Assembly: GCA_037389465.1 (NCBI GenBank)
Contig: JAZARR010000088.1
Coordinates: 310,001-374,000 of the forward strand
From: Baylisascaris procyonis
Taxonomy: Eukaryota > Nematoda > Chromadorea > Rhabditida > Ascarididae
Length of the DNA: 64,000 nt
Direction of reading: 5' to 3'
Positions within the stretch are counted from its first letter, which is position 1. The number at the start of each line of letters is the position of its first letter. The notes beneath the pieces were generated by a model. It saw only the letters and a program-made list of their open reading frames with translations. It searched no databases and was not told the DNA's origin. Shown here piece by piece: positions 48,901-58,494 of this stretch. The translations under genes were made by a program, and so were the position numbers.

Positions 48901-50422
48901 GTTTTTCGCTAGGAGGTTGAGCTTTTCACCCAGACATCTGTAATGCAGATGAAGTTGGAAAAATACAGCGTCAAGTTTTCAAATTTTTCTTTAAAGAGGA
49001 GCATTTATCCAAAGCACATAATGCTTTCTTCGAAGGGTTCATCAGAATCCCTAGTTGAAAAGGGGAAACTTGTCTAGTTGATAAGGAGGGGCTTTGTTTG
49101 AATATTTACGGTATTTTATTTTGGGATATTTGGACGGTGAAGGTTATATATGAGCAGTCTAGTGCATTTTCGCATTTGTTTCATTTATCGCTGTAAATTT
49201 TTTTGCTGCATTAGAAGGAATGAATTTTTTTTTAATGTGGGAATCGGCATGGAGGGGAAAATAAGGGGACGGATTCTTAAAGGCGTCATTACGAAAAGAA
49301 ATGGTGCTCGGGGACTTTTGACTCGCACATTACGTATACTTCGTATGGAATTCAGAACAAAAAAGGATCGTATTCTTCTGTTTGTACTGAGATGTTTTAT
49401 ATCGAACAGATCAATGACCGCTATGCGAAGTAACGTTTTTTTTTCGTGCCAACATTCTAAATTTTCTAAATAAGCAAAAACTTTAAAAATTGAACGCGCA
49501 GTTTGTAGCGATCTATCGAAGAGTGGAGTTTTGTTAAGAAATTTCGCCTCTTTTATGAAAAAATTATTTGTATTTTCTTGCAGAGAGTTAAAGAAAATAC
49601 AGTCTCACTATGGTCTTATGTTGACGCGAATCGACGAACTTTTCTGAATCCGCTCTACAATCGTTTCCCGAGATTTGTTGATGTGTTACGCCCCAATACT
49701 AAAATGCCACGCATCCGACCTTGGAAGGAGTATTATTTCAGATACAATCCACGGATTGTAGCACAAGATCGCATCGTAAGTTTTGTTCTTCGTCGTTGAT
49801 TACTTCACTTCTTTCAGCTGTTAGTGGGCTGTAATAGTCAGATAGTACTTCACGTTGTGCCTGAATCGTATTAACTAACAGGACGTTTTCTTGTTTAAGG
49901 TACACTTCGTTCTTGAGGGTGCTGTTTTATGCTTCCTGAAGAAATTTTGGAGAAACCGATACTTAATTAAATAAATGAAGGAAGTTGCTATGACTGCTAG
50001 ATTCAACGTCATGTTTTATTGATGTCCGCCTATGTCATTACAAAGCAAAAACTTACTGGCAGACGTTTTTTTTCTTAGTATTGCATTGGAATGTGCCAAA
50101 AAGTGATCTGGGACCACGAGCTCAAGCGATGATAGTCTATTGCTTGGCGGTTCTCGAATTCAGAAGAAAGGGCCATTTTGCGCGCTAAATCCGAGTCCTT
50201 CTTCTCTGCTTGCCTCTGCCCCACTCTCTGCGGACGACTTGAGACTCCAAAGGCCATAAATATTCATCGGGTATGAATTGAGCTTGAGGTACTTGTTTTC
50301 AGGATGTCGAACCACTCGTGAATGAAAAAATTCTACAAAGGTTGGAGGCGTTGAACGCATTGGTTGAAGCGAGGGAGCAGATTGTCAGTAAGACAACACA
50401 ACCACCCCCACTAAGAACATAA
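39931..50422 (+). CDS. Myotubularin family phosphatidylinositol 3-phosphatase (MTM1/MTMR2 type), complete
   Basis: Removes the 3-phosphate from PI(3)P and PI(3,5)P2 on endosomes. Eighteen exons close perfectly in phase to 609 aa: 39931-39987, 40643-40754, 41001-41110, 41474-41581, 42070-42171, 42476-42559, 42628-42702, 43204-43287, 43691-43788, 44582-44672, 45512-45597, 46149-46242, 46563-46661, 47177-47284, 47738-47830, 48273-48389, 49584-49775 and 50303-50422. Human MTM1 is 603 aa. A PH-GRAM domain covers about residues 55-165 ([20 protein letters not shown]-like DSYGLEITC). The phosphatase domain follows with FDARPVVNA, and the active site HCSDGWDRT has catalytic Cys391 and Arg397, so it is an active type and not a dead MTMR. 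Later motifs are [21 protein letters not shown] and [13 protein letters not shown] short coiled-coil-like end ([18 protein letters not shown]) precedes a Pro-rich tail. No FYVE or C-terminal PH domain is present, which excludes other MTMR subtypes. Confidence 0.96.
40441..40488 (+). repeat. G-rich tract in myotubularin intron 1
   Basis: GTGGGGTGGGGGG, then GGGAGGGAGGGAGGGGG. At least four G-runs are close together on the transcribed-sense strand, so a G-quadruplex could form in the pre-mRNA. Confidence 0.8.
44739..44753 (+). repeat. G homopolymer in myotubularin intron 10
   Basis: Ten consecutive G then AGG, in the intron between exons 44582-44672 and 45512-45597. Confidence 0.8.
46563..46661 (+). 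CDS. Myotubularin active-site exon
   Basis: Thirty-three codons between TTTTGCAG and GTATCG. They encode [13 protein letters not shown], the CX5R P-loop of myotubularins, with the WDR core intact. Cys, both Asp residues and Arg are all present. Confidence 0.97.
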
Positions 50423-50554
50423 ATGATCTCAACGTTTGCCTGCCTGTGCATGGCGAATGTCGTTATTCAGATGATGGTAACTGGTTGCTGCTAGTACCAC
50501 ACAGTCGAAACGCATTTTGACAACTATCCACCACTATGTCTTCAAGTTGTTTAT

Positions 50555-50573
50555 TCGGGGGAGGGGGGGGGGG
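50555..50573 (+). repeat. G-run downstream of the myotubularin stop
   Basis: GGGGGAGGGGGG and more G, about 135 bases after the stop codon, in the probable 3' UTR. Confidence 0.8.
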
Positions 50574-51520
50574 GTTAAGCAGCTCTGTTAGTAAACACGG
50601 TTGCGGTTATGGTATAAGGTCAGGCCTGTATGTAAGGAAGACCCATCTTTGGTGCGCTCAAAGGTGATAGTTTAAAGGACCCCTACCTTACAGGCTGAAG
50701 GCTGCGCGGAATATAACCCATCAGCCGGAAACTGTCTTCGACGCTCGTCTAACTTTCTCTGGGGTGTTCTAATTTGCATTCCTTCTTGGGAATATCGGTT
50801 TCCTTTGTATTGTTTTACTGCGTTTATGTGCTGCTTGTAAATGGTTTATGAGTTGTGCGGTTTGCTCTTCATTGCTTTCATTGTTGTTTTGCTGGTCATC
50901 CTCGACTGCCTTAAAAACGCGTTTATAAAGTCTCGAAGTTGCACGTTCTTGGGCAACTTAAAAGGATGAAAAGGACTTGTATTTGGTAGGAAGGAAGCTC
51001 ATTTCGCCTTCTTTCAGGATAAGTTGTGATCGAATATGACTGTTTAGTAGTTGTCTGATCTTTTTAAGAGTTGTGGTGTTTTTTGGGAGGGGAGGGAGAA
51101 GGACTTCAGTCCATAGACTTGCGGGAACTCGGAAGCGGGTACACTGAGTTCGTTGGAACGCGAATAGGAGAGCTAGTGAAAATTTTTCCCCAAACATCAA
51201 ATATTACTCTGTAATTCTTTGAGCCATTATTGCTATTAATTGGTACATTGATCGTTCGTCATGTGTTGATTTTTGTTTGCGTTCAGTTTTTTTTTTTTTT
51301 TTAAATCGTTTTGCGAATTTGGTGTCATTCTTAAGAAAAGTAAGGTTGTGTTTTGTTCTTCCAAGGTGGCGATGGGCAGTGCGGTGGGATTCCGTGTGAA
51401 TTGCCGACTTTAATTTTCTTTGATGTTACCTGCGCGATGGGATTCAGTGTTTGTGTTCGCGAATCGAATGCATAGCCGAATGAAGAGGCCATCGGATGTG
51501 TGTTGTAGATAAAGATTTCA

Positions 51521-51526
51521 AATAAA
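51521..51526 (+). terminator. Candidate polyadenylation signal
   Basis: AATAAA on the plus strand, 1.1 kb after the myotubularin stop and 165 bases before the tRNA gene. Confidence 0.4.
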
Positions 51527-51680
51527 GATAGTGGTTGTTACCTTCTAGCTCATTACACGCCTACCAGCTTAAGAGATGCGTGATCTTCACCACCATTTTA
51601 TGATAACTGTGTATGCACCTGGCAGAGGAAAGCTTGCATAAGGCGCGCACATGGACGAATTAATGTTGTTTACCAGCTGC

Positions 51681-51686
51681 AAAAAA
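51681..51686 (-). terminator. Pol III terminator of tRNA-Asn
   Basis: Six T on the minus strand, four bases after the tRNA 3' end. Confidence 0.8.
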
Positions 51687-51690
51687 CTTG

Positions 51691-51694
51691 CGCT

Positions 51695-51761
<67 letters not shown>

Positions 51762-51764
51762 AGC
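51691..51764 (-). tRNA. tRNA-Asn (anticodon GUU)
   Basis: A 74-base cloverleaf reads on the minus strand. The acceptor stem pairs GCTTCCG with CGGGAGC (one T-G pair), with discriminator G as usual for Asn. The D stem is GCGC/GCGC around AATCGGTTA, the anticodon stem is TTCGG/CCGAA with loop CTGTTAA (anticodon GTT), and the T stem is GGTGG/CCACC with loop TTCAAGC. All stems pair. There is no intron, and CCA is not encoded. An oligo-T run (plus 51681-51686) four bases downstream is the Pol III terminator. Confidence 0.96.
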
Positions 51765-53359
51765 ACGTTGGAATCCGCCCGTCTTGTTTTTCATGCTACA
51801 CCGATAAGAACTATGTGGGCCTGTTTTGTCTGAGGCCAGCAGAAGCAACCGTTTTACGCAACCACTGGTGAAGAGGAAGCGTTTGGTGCCAGGTGGGGGC
51901 GTTGAATCTTGCGCATGACGAACAGCCACTGATCATAGATCATGAGCTTGAGTTATATGTTGTCAATTACGCAAATATCTTCACTCATGATTCAAAATGT
52001 CCTTATTTGTATGGTGATCATAAAGTTCAAGTCAATGTTTCTGCCAACATTTGAAATTAGCCTCAAAATAACGTTGGAAACCTAACAGATGAATCCTTAT
52101 GGAAGCATTAAAGTAATAGTTACAATGAAGTATCATTCAGTTAATCAAGTACATAAGGTAAATCCAAAACGGCACAAATTGGAACGTTTTTTGCTTTCGC
52201 GTTGAGATGACGCAACCCGGAAACCAGTTTTCCATCCGATCATTACCTATCATCGCATCACCGGAAAATATATTTTGCTTCCACTAAATCGTGCTCCCTC
52301 TATTATATCGTTTTTGTTGTGATTTTCAAGGTAGTTTCAATCATTTGGCAACTTTACTTTCACTGCCTGTTCACCTTCTACTTTCATTTCCCTTTAGCGT
52401 CTTGTTCCCTAATCTGTGCAGCAGCGATTCGTTCCAAACGCTGATCAGTTAATTCCGCTTTCATTTTCGTCTCACCATTGTTTCTTAGATCCAGAGAAGA
52501 CATCTTGTTATTACAATCTCATCTGTCGATCCCAGGTTAATTTTGCTTTCGATCCTTGTTTCTTGTCTGAGCTTATGCTTGTACAAAGTTAAGCAGCCTT
52601 TTTTGTTACAGGAATCAAATCGAAATTCGGTGATTTAAATTTGATTTAAATTTTTTGGACTTTTGAACGAGTTGTGAACAAAAAACATAAGTTTGCCGTA
52701 ATGCGATAATCAAACATGATTAAAGCTTTGATTCCTAAATGGCATCTCTGAGGAAAACACAGAACGTCGATTTCGAATAGTCAAGTGCACAAGATTTTTG
52801 GCCGTGTAATAAGATGAAAATGAAACACCCATCTACGCATAAATATTTACCACCGTGAGTTTGTCTACTTGTATCTGGGTGAGTCTTTAGGCCAATCATT
52901 GCATATTCAATTAAAACTACCACCCTAATAACTGCTGATTCAACAAAGTTCATATATTTAATTACAATTTACTCAGTTGTCAGACAAATCAGCATAGCAT
53001 CTGCATGGTGCATCCACCTGTAAATGTTAACGATAAATACGAAACATAGATAAAATCATTCATGTACTTCATTCCTATTCACATTCCCATTCACTTCTCT
53101 CGCTGTCACTCCAAACGAAAGCAAAAAAAAAAACTTCGTTGAGCATTCTCATTGCTATTCATGCAAGAGAAGTAAACCTTCTCTTCTCTCTATTGTTCAC
53201 TATGAGCATTTACAGCCGCATTCTATTGTAGTGATATAAACCGTACTATTTTGACTAAATTTTTAATAAACGCAGCTAACTTTATGGGTGGTCTTATTCC
53301 AATTGGGAGGTAGTCGCAATGAAAAATGATAAATGCTAAGAATGATTACATTTAAAGAA
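51765..53359. other. Spacer with no gene recognised
   Basis: Only short open frames occur, and no splice chain or RNA fold was recognised. The right end should hold the promoter of the small membrane protein gene. Confidence 0.45.
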
Positions 53360-53374
53360 ATGCTTCATAAATGA
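53360..53374 (+). promoter_or_regulatory. Possible upstream ORF overlapping the start codon
   Basis: ATG CTT CAT AAA TGA: a four-codon ORF whose stop overlaps the main ATG at 53371 as ATGA. It would lower or couple initiation, but only if the transcript starts upstream of 53360. Confidence 0.3.
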
Positions 53375-55050
53375 TTGAATCGTTTGGTACGAAACTATTC
53401 AAATCAATTACCGCAACCGCTGATGAGATTGGCAATAAATTTCAAATTGCGTTCTCTAATTTCTCGGATGCTATCACCGGTACGTTTTAATTTTCACTCT
53501 CACTCTTTTATTCTAGTCTTTTCAGCTATATTAAGCTATCCAAAATTTCGACAAATATTTTGCAGGTAATCATTCGGCAGAATGTCGGTCCAGTATAGAT
53601 CAATTGATATCAGCTTATTAAATATTCGAATAATCTAGTGTCTCTTCATTATTTACGATGTGGTACATTCTAAAGCAAGTGCAGAATCGTATCAGAGGGG
53701 CTGGCGGCGCAGTGCGCGCTTTTTGCATAGCGCTCAGCTGATCAACCAATTTCAGGAGCCAGCAGAAGAAAAATATGCAGAATGATATCTTCGTATTTTA
53801 AATGAACTGACTGTCTTTCAAGGTGATAATAGTATAACGTAAACGAGTTGCCCATAATAAGATATTCTCCACAAGCATCGAATATTTCAGTTGCTATTCG
53901 ATTAAATACTCATACTCCTTAATGATAATCCCTTAACATTTATAATAACCAATATTTCTTAAAAATTCTTTTTCACATCTTATCTCTTAATTCTTTTCAA
54001 ATTTTTCTCCAATTTATTCCATAGTAAAATGGAAAATTTTTCCATTTTACGCATGTTTCCTCATAATTTACTACAGCTATGAGACAGTCAATCATATGAC
54101 TGTAATCAATTTATACATATTCGTTGTTTTAATCTCGAAGAGTTTCTTTTCGATTTGCAATCCTCATTTGCTTATGGAATAATTCCTGAATTTCTATATA
54201 TGATTGAAATTTGTTAACATAAATAAATAATAATAAAACTGTGGATTGAATTTTTGCGAAATATGGCTTGTAATATAGAGGTGTTACTCTTTGAGAGGAT
54301 GCCGATGATGTGGTCGTCGAAGTAGTTTCACTTTCGAGTCTCACCCGAGTGGTCTTATGTATTCTAATCGTTTTGCTCGTTCTTATTATTCTCAAATATA
54401 TTGCGCTAGCTTTCAAGCAACTACAGTCATATTGGAAAAGGCGTTCCATAAGGTCATGCTCTCAGGCAGAGGTCGGTATTCTCGTCGTTTTTACTTTTTG
54501 CTCACCTTTGCTCTTCCCTACCACAGTTTCTTTTTTTTTTTCACCATCCCCGTTGCGACATGAAATGCTGTTGTTAGTGCATTCAGAGACAGATCTCTTG
54601 AAGAGGAAACGAGTTAATGAGGTTCTTTCGTTCGATGCATTACTTATTAGCGTAGTTGAGAAGCGATTCACTTATTTAGATCAATTGCCCTCAGATGTCG
54701 CCAATTTTCCAAACGGTAGAATTGCATCTAAAAACTATCAATAAATCTTTGAGAGCAATTAAGAAAATTCCCTTCAAATTCATTGTTCGTCCATAATTTA
54801 ATCTCGATGTTATACCTAATATGTTACTTCGAATTCAAACCCATCATACTTGTTTATTTTGCAGTTTTTCTTACTCGCGATACCAGCACACATTGAGTCT
54901 GAGAAGCAACAAGTGCTTTACGATGATGCCAAGGCTGCGTTTCGTTTACGAATCGATAGCGATGGCCGACTGCTTTTAAATCCCATAGAAATGGTCTCGA
55001 CGATTCGTATTTCCCATGATCATATTCCCCCAAAAACTAGTTACTTTTAA
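53371..55050 (+). CDS. Small single-pass membrane protein, unknown family
   Basis: Five exons close in phase to about 202 aa: 53371-53479, 53566-53592, 54296-54475, 54587-54715 and 54887-55050. The N-terminal 63 residues are soluble with no signal peptide (MIESFGTKLFKS...). One strong membrane helix (VVLCILIVLLVLIILKYIALAF, about residues 64-85) is followed by a basic stop-transfer patch (YWKRRS). A charged C-terminal domain of about 115 residues ends KTSYF. The basic side after the helix suggests the C-terminal part is cytosolic. Every junction is phase 1. Weak points are the 27-bp exon and the last acceptor, since TTTTGCAG at 54864 is a better acceptor but gives phase 0. AATAAA stands 309 bases after the stop. 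I recognise no family; nuclear-envelope or endomembrane residence is possible, but only a guess. Confidence 0.55.
54024..54050. repeat. Perfect 13-bp inverted repeat
   Basis: GTAAAATGGAAAA, one T, then its exact reverse complement. It lies in the intron between exons 53566-53592 and 54296-54475. The pre-mRNA or either DNA strand could form a hairpin or small cruciform. Confidence 0.9.
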
Positions 55051-55358
55051 TGACCTACCGTGCTAACCATGAAACACTAACAATCATTCATATACCTGAG
55101 CAATACTTCCATATAACCTGTCAAATGCAGTTCAGTGGAAATCACCTCATAGTCTTTTCTCGCTATCTAAAATCCGCAAAACCGTAATTTTTTTAGTGAT
55201 ATCGAACGATATGCTAATGTACCGTTTAAAAAAGTTCTTCAGAAAGAAGAAAGTAAGTTCAGGTATTGAACATGATAATACGTCCGGCATTTTGACTCAT
55301 TCGTTTTATTCGCGATTCCCTTATGAACCCTTGAACTAGTCTTCCGAAGCGTAAGATG

Positions 55359-55364
55359 AATAAA
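55359..55364 (+). terminator. Polyadenylation signal of the membrane protein gene
   Basis: AATAAA, 309 bases after the stop codon and the first good match. Confidence 0.55.
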
Positions 55365-56845
55365 ATTCACTCATTATAACGTATCATTCATTTACTGATT
55401 CTTTGAACGTCTCACTCGGTAGCAGGCGATTTCAGCCTCAGAAATTATCGTACACAATATAAAGGGATGATCAGAATATACTATATGACCGGGTGCACCA
55501 TATGACGGATCAAATGAACGTTTTTTATTTTAAGGCAATCATAGTTGACATTGAAACGATAAATGAATTTTAAGTGTCTACAATCCATCCCTCTGCCTTA
55601 ATTCTATTCAGTTCAATTGATATTGGAGAAAAAAAGCGTCTATATATGGTTGACTAATTTTATGCACGAGGTTGTTCTATGCTCATTTAAAAGATTATAA
55701 TCGTTGATCAGTGCAATTGTATCATAAAAAATATTTATATCATAGCTCACAGAAATATAATATCCTTTAATGATTTAATAACATTCATATTTACAATGAA
55801 TCGAAAAAAATAAAGGATTATAAGAGTTTTATTTAGTGCAATATTGAATTTTTTTTTTAAATGTGGTTTTCGTTTCTTGCGGTACCTTTATAGATGACAA
55901 CACAGGAGAAAAGTGGAAGCGAAGAGAAAATTATTGATCAAGATTAACTGCTGCAAAAAAAGAAAACCTTCACTTCGAACTTCAAATGTTATGAAAACAC
56001 TAAGTAAACGACAAAAATAATGACACTTTGCGATTGATTCGGAAAAATTCTTTATAACACCTCTTTCTTCCTCACTTTTCTTCCATCCTCCTCCCATCTC
56101 AATTTACTTATTTTACTGATACCTGAGGGAAGCCTAGATGAAAAATGAATTTGCATTCTAAGCATAAAATTATCAAAAACGATAACAAAACTTCCCATAA
56201 ATCGGATTTTATTGCACGCAGTCCCATCACCCATGAGGCTCACTAATCAACAAGCAAATATTGTGTATTTTATAATCACAATAATGAATAATGGATTTAC
56301 ACGCTATCCAGCTAGCGTTAGTTTGGCTTTGATATGAGTGAACACTGTACGGAAAACAACGACCCATTTCACAAACACGCTTGCTTAAGTGATCGCATTT
56401 GAAATGCTCAACTTTTGTCATGAAAACGCTCGAGGAAGTCAACACGGTGCAGATACTATAACGGCTATAGACCCCGTAAAGTGCAGACACTTTGATGGGA
56501 GTGGATTATGCACCCGTCCATCCCCCTCCTCCATCTCCCCTTTAAGTGGCACGTAAGAACGAGGTGTCATTCACGTTACCGTATCAACTTGAATATGACC
56601 CCATTAAGGTAACTGCCATTCAATTATCTGCTCTTTTTGAAGATTTGAAATCACTTCGAAAAAACGTACGAAGAAAGTAGTAGTTACATGATGCACGTTC
56701 ACTGTACCATAAGGTATGCACACAATAGGCAGTATAGTTGAATATAAATATAGTATGAAGGATACAAAGAGCGGAACAAATAACACGATAGATGAAAAAC
56801 GAGACGTTAACGATTAGTGATGTGAGGTGTAGAGAAATTGTGACT
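55365..56845. other. Spacer with no gene recognised
   Basis: AT-rich sequence with short open frames on both strands and no supportable exon or repeat family. Confidence 0.45.
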
Positions 56846-57109
56846 TCAAAATAGTGCTTCTATGATGTGAAGAATCGCTGTCGTACACCATAGATAGATC
56901 ACACTGAGTATATAGAAGATACTCCGTGGTATCGCGGCCAATGTACTTTTGAAGTGATGCCTGCCCATCGTGATTTCGCCAAGTTCGGGCGTCGTATTCA
57001 ACATACAGTTTGACGTTTGTTGCTGCATTTCTTGTTTATCACTTGGCGTAATCGTTGTGTAACTCATACAACGTGTAGCACAACGCTCTAAACTGAAACT
57101 ATTTTTCAA
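56846..57109 (-). CDS. Possible terminal exon ending in a membrane anchor
   Basis: The minus frame is open for about 88 codons from an acceptor (TTTCAG) to a TGA. Its soluble part (LERCATRCMSYTTI, then PELGEITMGRH) is followed by a hydrophobic C-terminal stretch (SIFYILSVIYLWCTTAILHI) with only five residues after it, a tail-anchor-like arrangement. It might be the last exon of the gene at 58.5-60.4 kb, but the phase does not connect directly and at least one exon would be missing. No family is recognised. Confidence 0.35.
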   Translation of the reverse strand: MKNSFSLERCATRCMSYTTITPSDKQEMQQQTSNCMLNTTPELGEITMGRHHFKSTLAAIPRSIFYILSVIYLWCTTAILHIIEALF

Positions 57110-58494
57110 ATTGCTCGTCGTCATGTGTTGAAATCAAATCACTCAATACGATAGACTATGATGCCTGTTCGCATCGTTATTTAGCAATCATCAACAATTC
57201 ATGCTTAAAAACCTGAAAGGGGTGAATTTTTAATGATCGAAAATGTTGAAAAAAAAAATATTTTCATGTGAGGATGAAGTTTTTTCTTCAACAAATTTTA
57301 GCACTCTAACTGAGAGTTATTTCGAGGGATGAACATGTATAAAAAGCCATCCCTCATTCCTCCTCCCTCCTCTCTTTGGTATCCTCCCTTTGGTACCGGA
57401 AAAAGAGTTGGTCCAATTCACCTCCTGTGCGTTTAGAAGCAACTTGCAAAAAGTACACTATTATGACGGCATCGCGTATGTACGTAGGTGTGCTTCCCCG
57501 ATAGCTTTAAATTGGAAACTAAAGAAGAGCTACAAAAAATTTTCGGATGTAACGTGCAGAGGTCCCAAAAAATTTTCACAATCGCAGTGCAAAAAAGTGT
57601 GCAAAAAATGCGAAAATAAAAAAGAATAAAATAAGTATCTACAGCTCAAGTGAGTATCCGTCTTACTCTGCATTCCGGTTCCACACTTCTATGATATTTT
57701 TTAAAGATTTCGCATTGCATAGAAAAGTGTATGCTCGACGAGGAGGAACACATCATAAAATCTTAATCGCACCACATTTATCCCTCTTCTATTTCTCACT
57801 TCTCAAGAGGGTTTTTGGTACCTTTTGAAGACGCCGTATTTTGCAAGAAATCTTGCTTGTGACACTAACTGCCTCTATTTTTGAATTTTGTACCCGATCT
57901 TTTCTGCTGTTTCATCCGAGAAATATGAAATAGAATACATTGTTGCAGATTTACTCTGCAAAAGCTAGTACAGTATGGTCGTATCCGCGCATATGTATGT
58001 TTTTGTTTGAGCACCTGTCCATTCAGTAAGTTTTAACTTTCGATGCAATAAAGGTAAAATTTCTTGCAGTGGGCTGTGTTTAATCAAAATTTTTAGGCAC
58101 ACTTTTCGATATGTTTGTTTCTCTCATATTTTTATTACCATGAAAATAATTGATTAGTTTTCAAAAGTTGATTTCAAAATATAGGGTCGGTTATTTTTGC
58201 TGTGGGATTGATATATGAATGTAGCCAGTTTGATTCTAGCAATCGAATGAAAGCATTCTAATGCATACTATAAAAGCTTTCATTGTGCAAATGCTTCTCA
58301 ACTAATTCACTTCAAAAAGTTGAGTGCTTCATCTTGCGGCATTTCCATCTCTCAATTAATCACTTTTTTTTCATCTCACATCAACTCACTCTAATATCTT
58401 TTAAAGTTTTATATCATTCTTAGCGGCAACTATTTGATTAGGGAGAAATTGCTTTCTTTTTACTGCAAATTCTTTAAAAAAAAAAAAAATTTAC

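Larger units (their letters stand above)
50423..51690. other. Probable 3' UTR and spacer after myotubularin
   Basis: No exon is supported on either strand. An AATAAA at 51521-51526 is the first good polyadenylation signal I see, which would give a 3' UTR of about 1.1 kb; an earlier variant signal cannot be excluded. Confidence 0.45.

Noticed and set aside
54310..54744. Reading 54310-54744 as one uninterrupted 144-codon exon
   Set aside because: The middle is a Phe/Ser-rich translation of a polypyrimidine tract, and splicing it out (54476-54586) keeps the phase and joins two charged segments.
57390..57629. 79-codon plus frame with a Lys/Cys-rich end
   Set aside because: No splice context, low-complexity C-rich DNA at its start, and no recognised motif.
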